DNA from: Spirulina subsalsa FACHB-351
GTDB taxonomy: Bacteria; Cyanobacteriota; Cyanobacteriia; Cyanobacteriales; Spirulinaceae
Length of the DNA: 63,618 nucleotides
NCBI RefSeq assembly: GCF_026130165.1
Contig: NZ_JAIHOM010000012.1
Location: 1 to 63,618, forward strand
Direction: 5' to 3'
Positions 63,394 through 63,618 of this stretch are shown here, one piece after another. The first letter of the stretch is position 1. Each line of letters starts with the position of its first letter. The notes under the pieces are model-generated. The model was not told the DNA's origin, searched no databases, and worked only from the letters and a program-made list of their open reading frames with translations. Made by a program: the position numbers and the translations under genes.

Positions 63394-63618
63394 GGGAATG
63401 GGGAACAGGGAATAGGGAATAGGTAATAGGAAAAAGGCGTTATTGAATACTCCATAAATAGTGTTTTCCAATTTATAGAACGCTATATCTGGGACTTGAC
63501 AAAAGGCACACAAGCTTAACTTGTCAAAGTTGGGGAATAGGTAATAGGGAATTGTTCCCCCTGCTCCCCTGCTCCCCTGCTCCCCTGCTCCCTCGCTCCC
63601 CTGCTCCCCTGCTCCCCC
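63394..63618. repeat. Terminal intergenic region with short tandem repeats
   Basis: GGGAATA-type heptamers occur at about 63398-63430 and again at 63534-63552. A GCTCCCCT octamer array (several units) runs from 63560 to the window end. Between them ACTTGACA (63492-63500) and TTGTCAAAGT (63522-63531) form an imperfect hairpin. These are the same repeat families as at the left edge of the window, in the opposite orientation. No gene visible. Confidence 0.75.

Noticed and set aside
63560..63618. Possible CRISPR-like array at the right window edge
   Set aside because: Units of 8 nt (GCTCCCCT) without spacers; a simple tandem repeat. The same holds for positions 1-119.

Overview
The window comes from a cyanobacterium, most likely a filamentous one. 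HIP1-type GCGATCGC octamers recur throughout. The genes include a phycobilisome rod-core linker (cpcG), an ARC6/Ftn2 division protein, a GUN4-domain protein, 4-hydroxyphenylpyruvate dioxygenase, and small proteins (DUF4278, DUF3153, DUF1802) that I know mainly from cyanobacteria. Intergenic spaces carry short tandem heptamer/octamer repeats (GCAGGGGA, CCCTATT and TTGATAA types) typical of filamentous cyanobacteria. I found no rRNA, tRNA or CRISPR array.

Layout. 1-9.6 kb is core: a two-domain P-loop kinase, mgtE, an SRPBCC protein, a GUN4 protein, rplI, gloB, cobalamin cbiET, cpcG and a DUF3153 lipoprotein. polA follows (9.7-12.6 kb). 12.6-17.6 kb is an accessory island. It holds a one-protein DarT-macro (DarTG-like) fusion, remnants of a PrlF-YhaV toxin-antitoxin pair, a glycosyltransferase, a biuret hydrolase with an allophanate-hydrolase C-domain protein, and a MntA-HepT pair whose toxin is cut by a stop codon exactly at the conserved HxY tyrosine. 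17.5-25.7 kb holds an EAL protein with a degenerate histidine-kinase domain, ftn2, an SLH lipoprotein, a GT-C membrane protein and a P-loop kinase. 25.7-30.2 kb has two MITE-like repeat elements around a feo operon in which FeoB is split into separate G-domain and membrane ORFs, plus yggU and hypD.

30.2-48 kb: speE, a PQQ-type sugar dehydrogenase, a compact restriction-modification locus (controller, PD-(D/E)XK nuclease, convergent methyltransferase), hppD, a PlsY-PEP synthase fusion, pckA, an SLC12-like transporter, dnaN, a DMT transporter and murG. 48.2-53.2 kb is the best candidate for an undescribed system. It is a same-strand cassette of a winged-helix protein, a large P-loop ATPase with a disordered Lys/Ser/Ala linker, and a DUF1802 protein fused to a PD-(D/E)XK nuclease. 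The ATPase reading frame is broken within about 15 nt, immediately before its Walker B motif.

53.5-63.6 kb: a DUF2236 oxygenase-like protein, a DUF4278 protein, an NAD operon (pncB, nadD, nrtR), and cysK downstream of a chimeric membrane protein. That chimera joins a cyclic-nucleotide-binding domain, a sigma-54-activator-like AAA domain without the sigma-54 contact loop, and a NosR/CcoG-like polyferredoxin. The window closes with a multi-spanning membrane protein and more tandem repeats. Functional assignments come from motif recognition by eye; no database search was possible.
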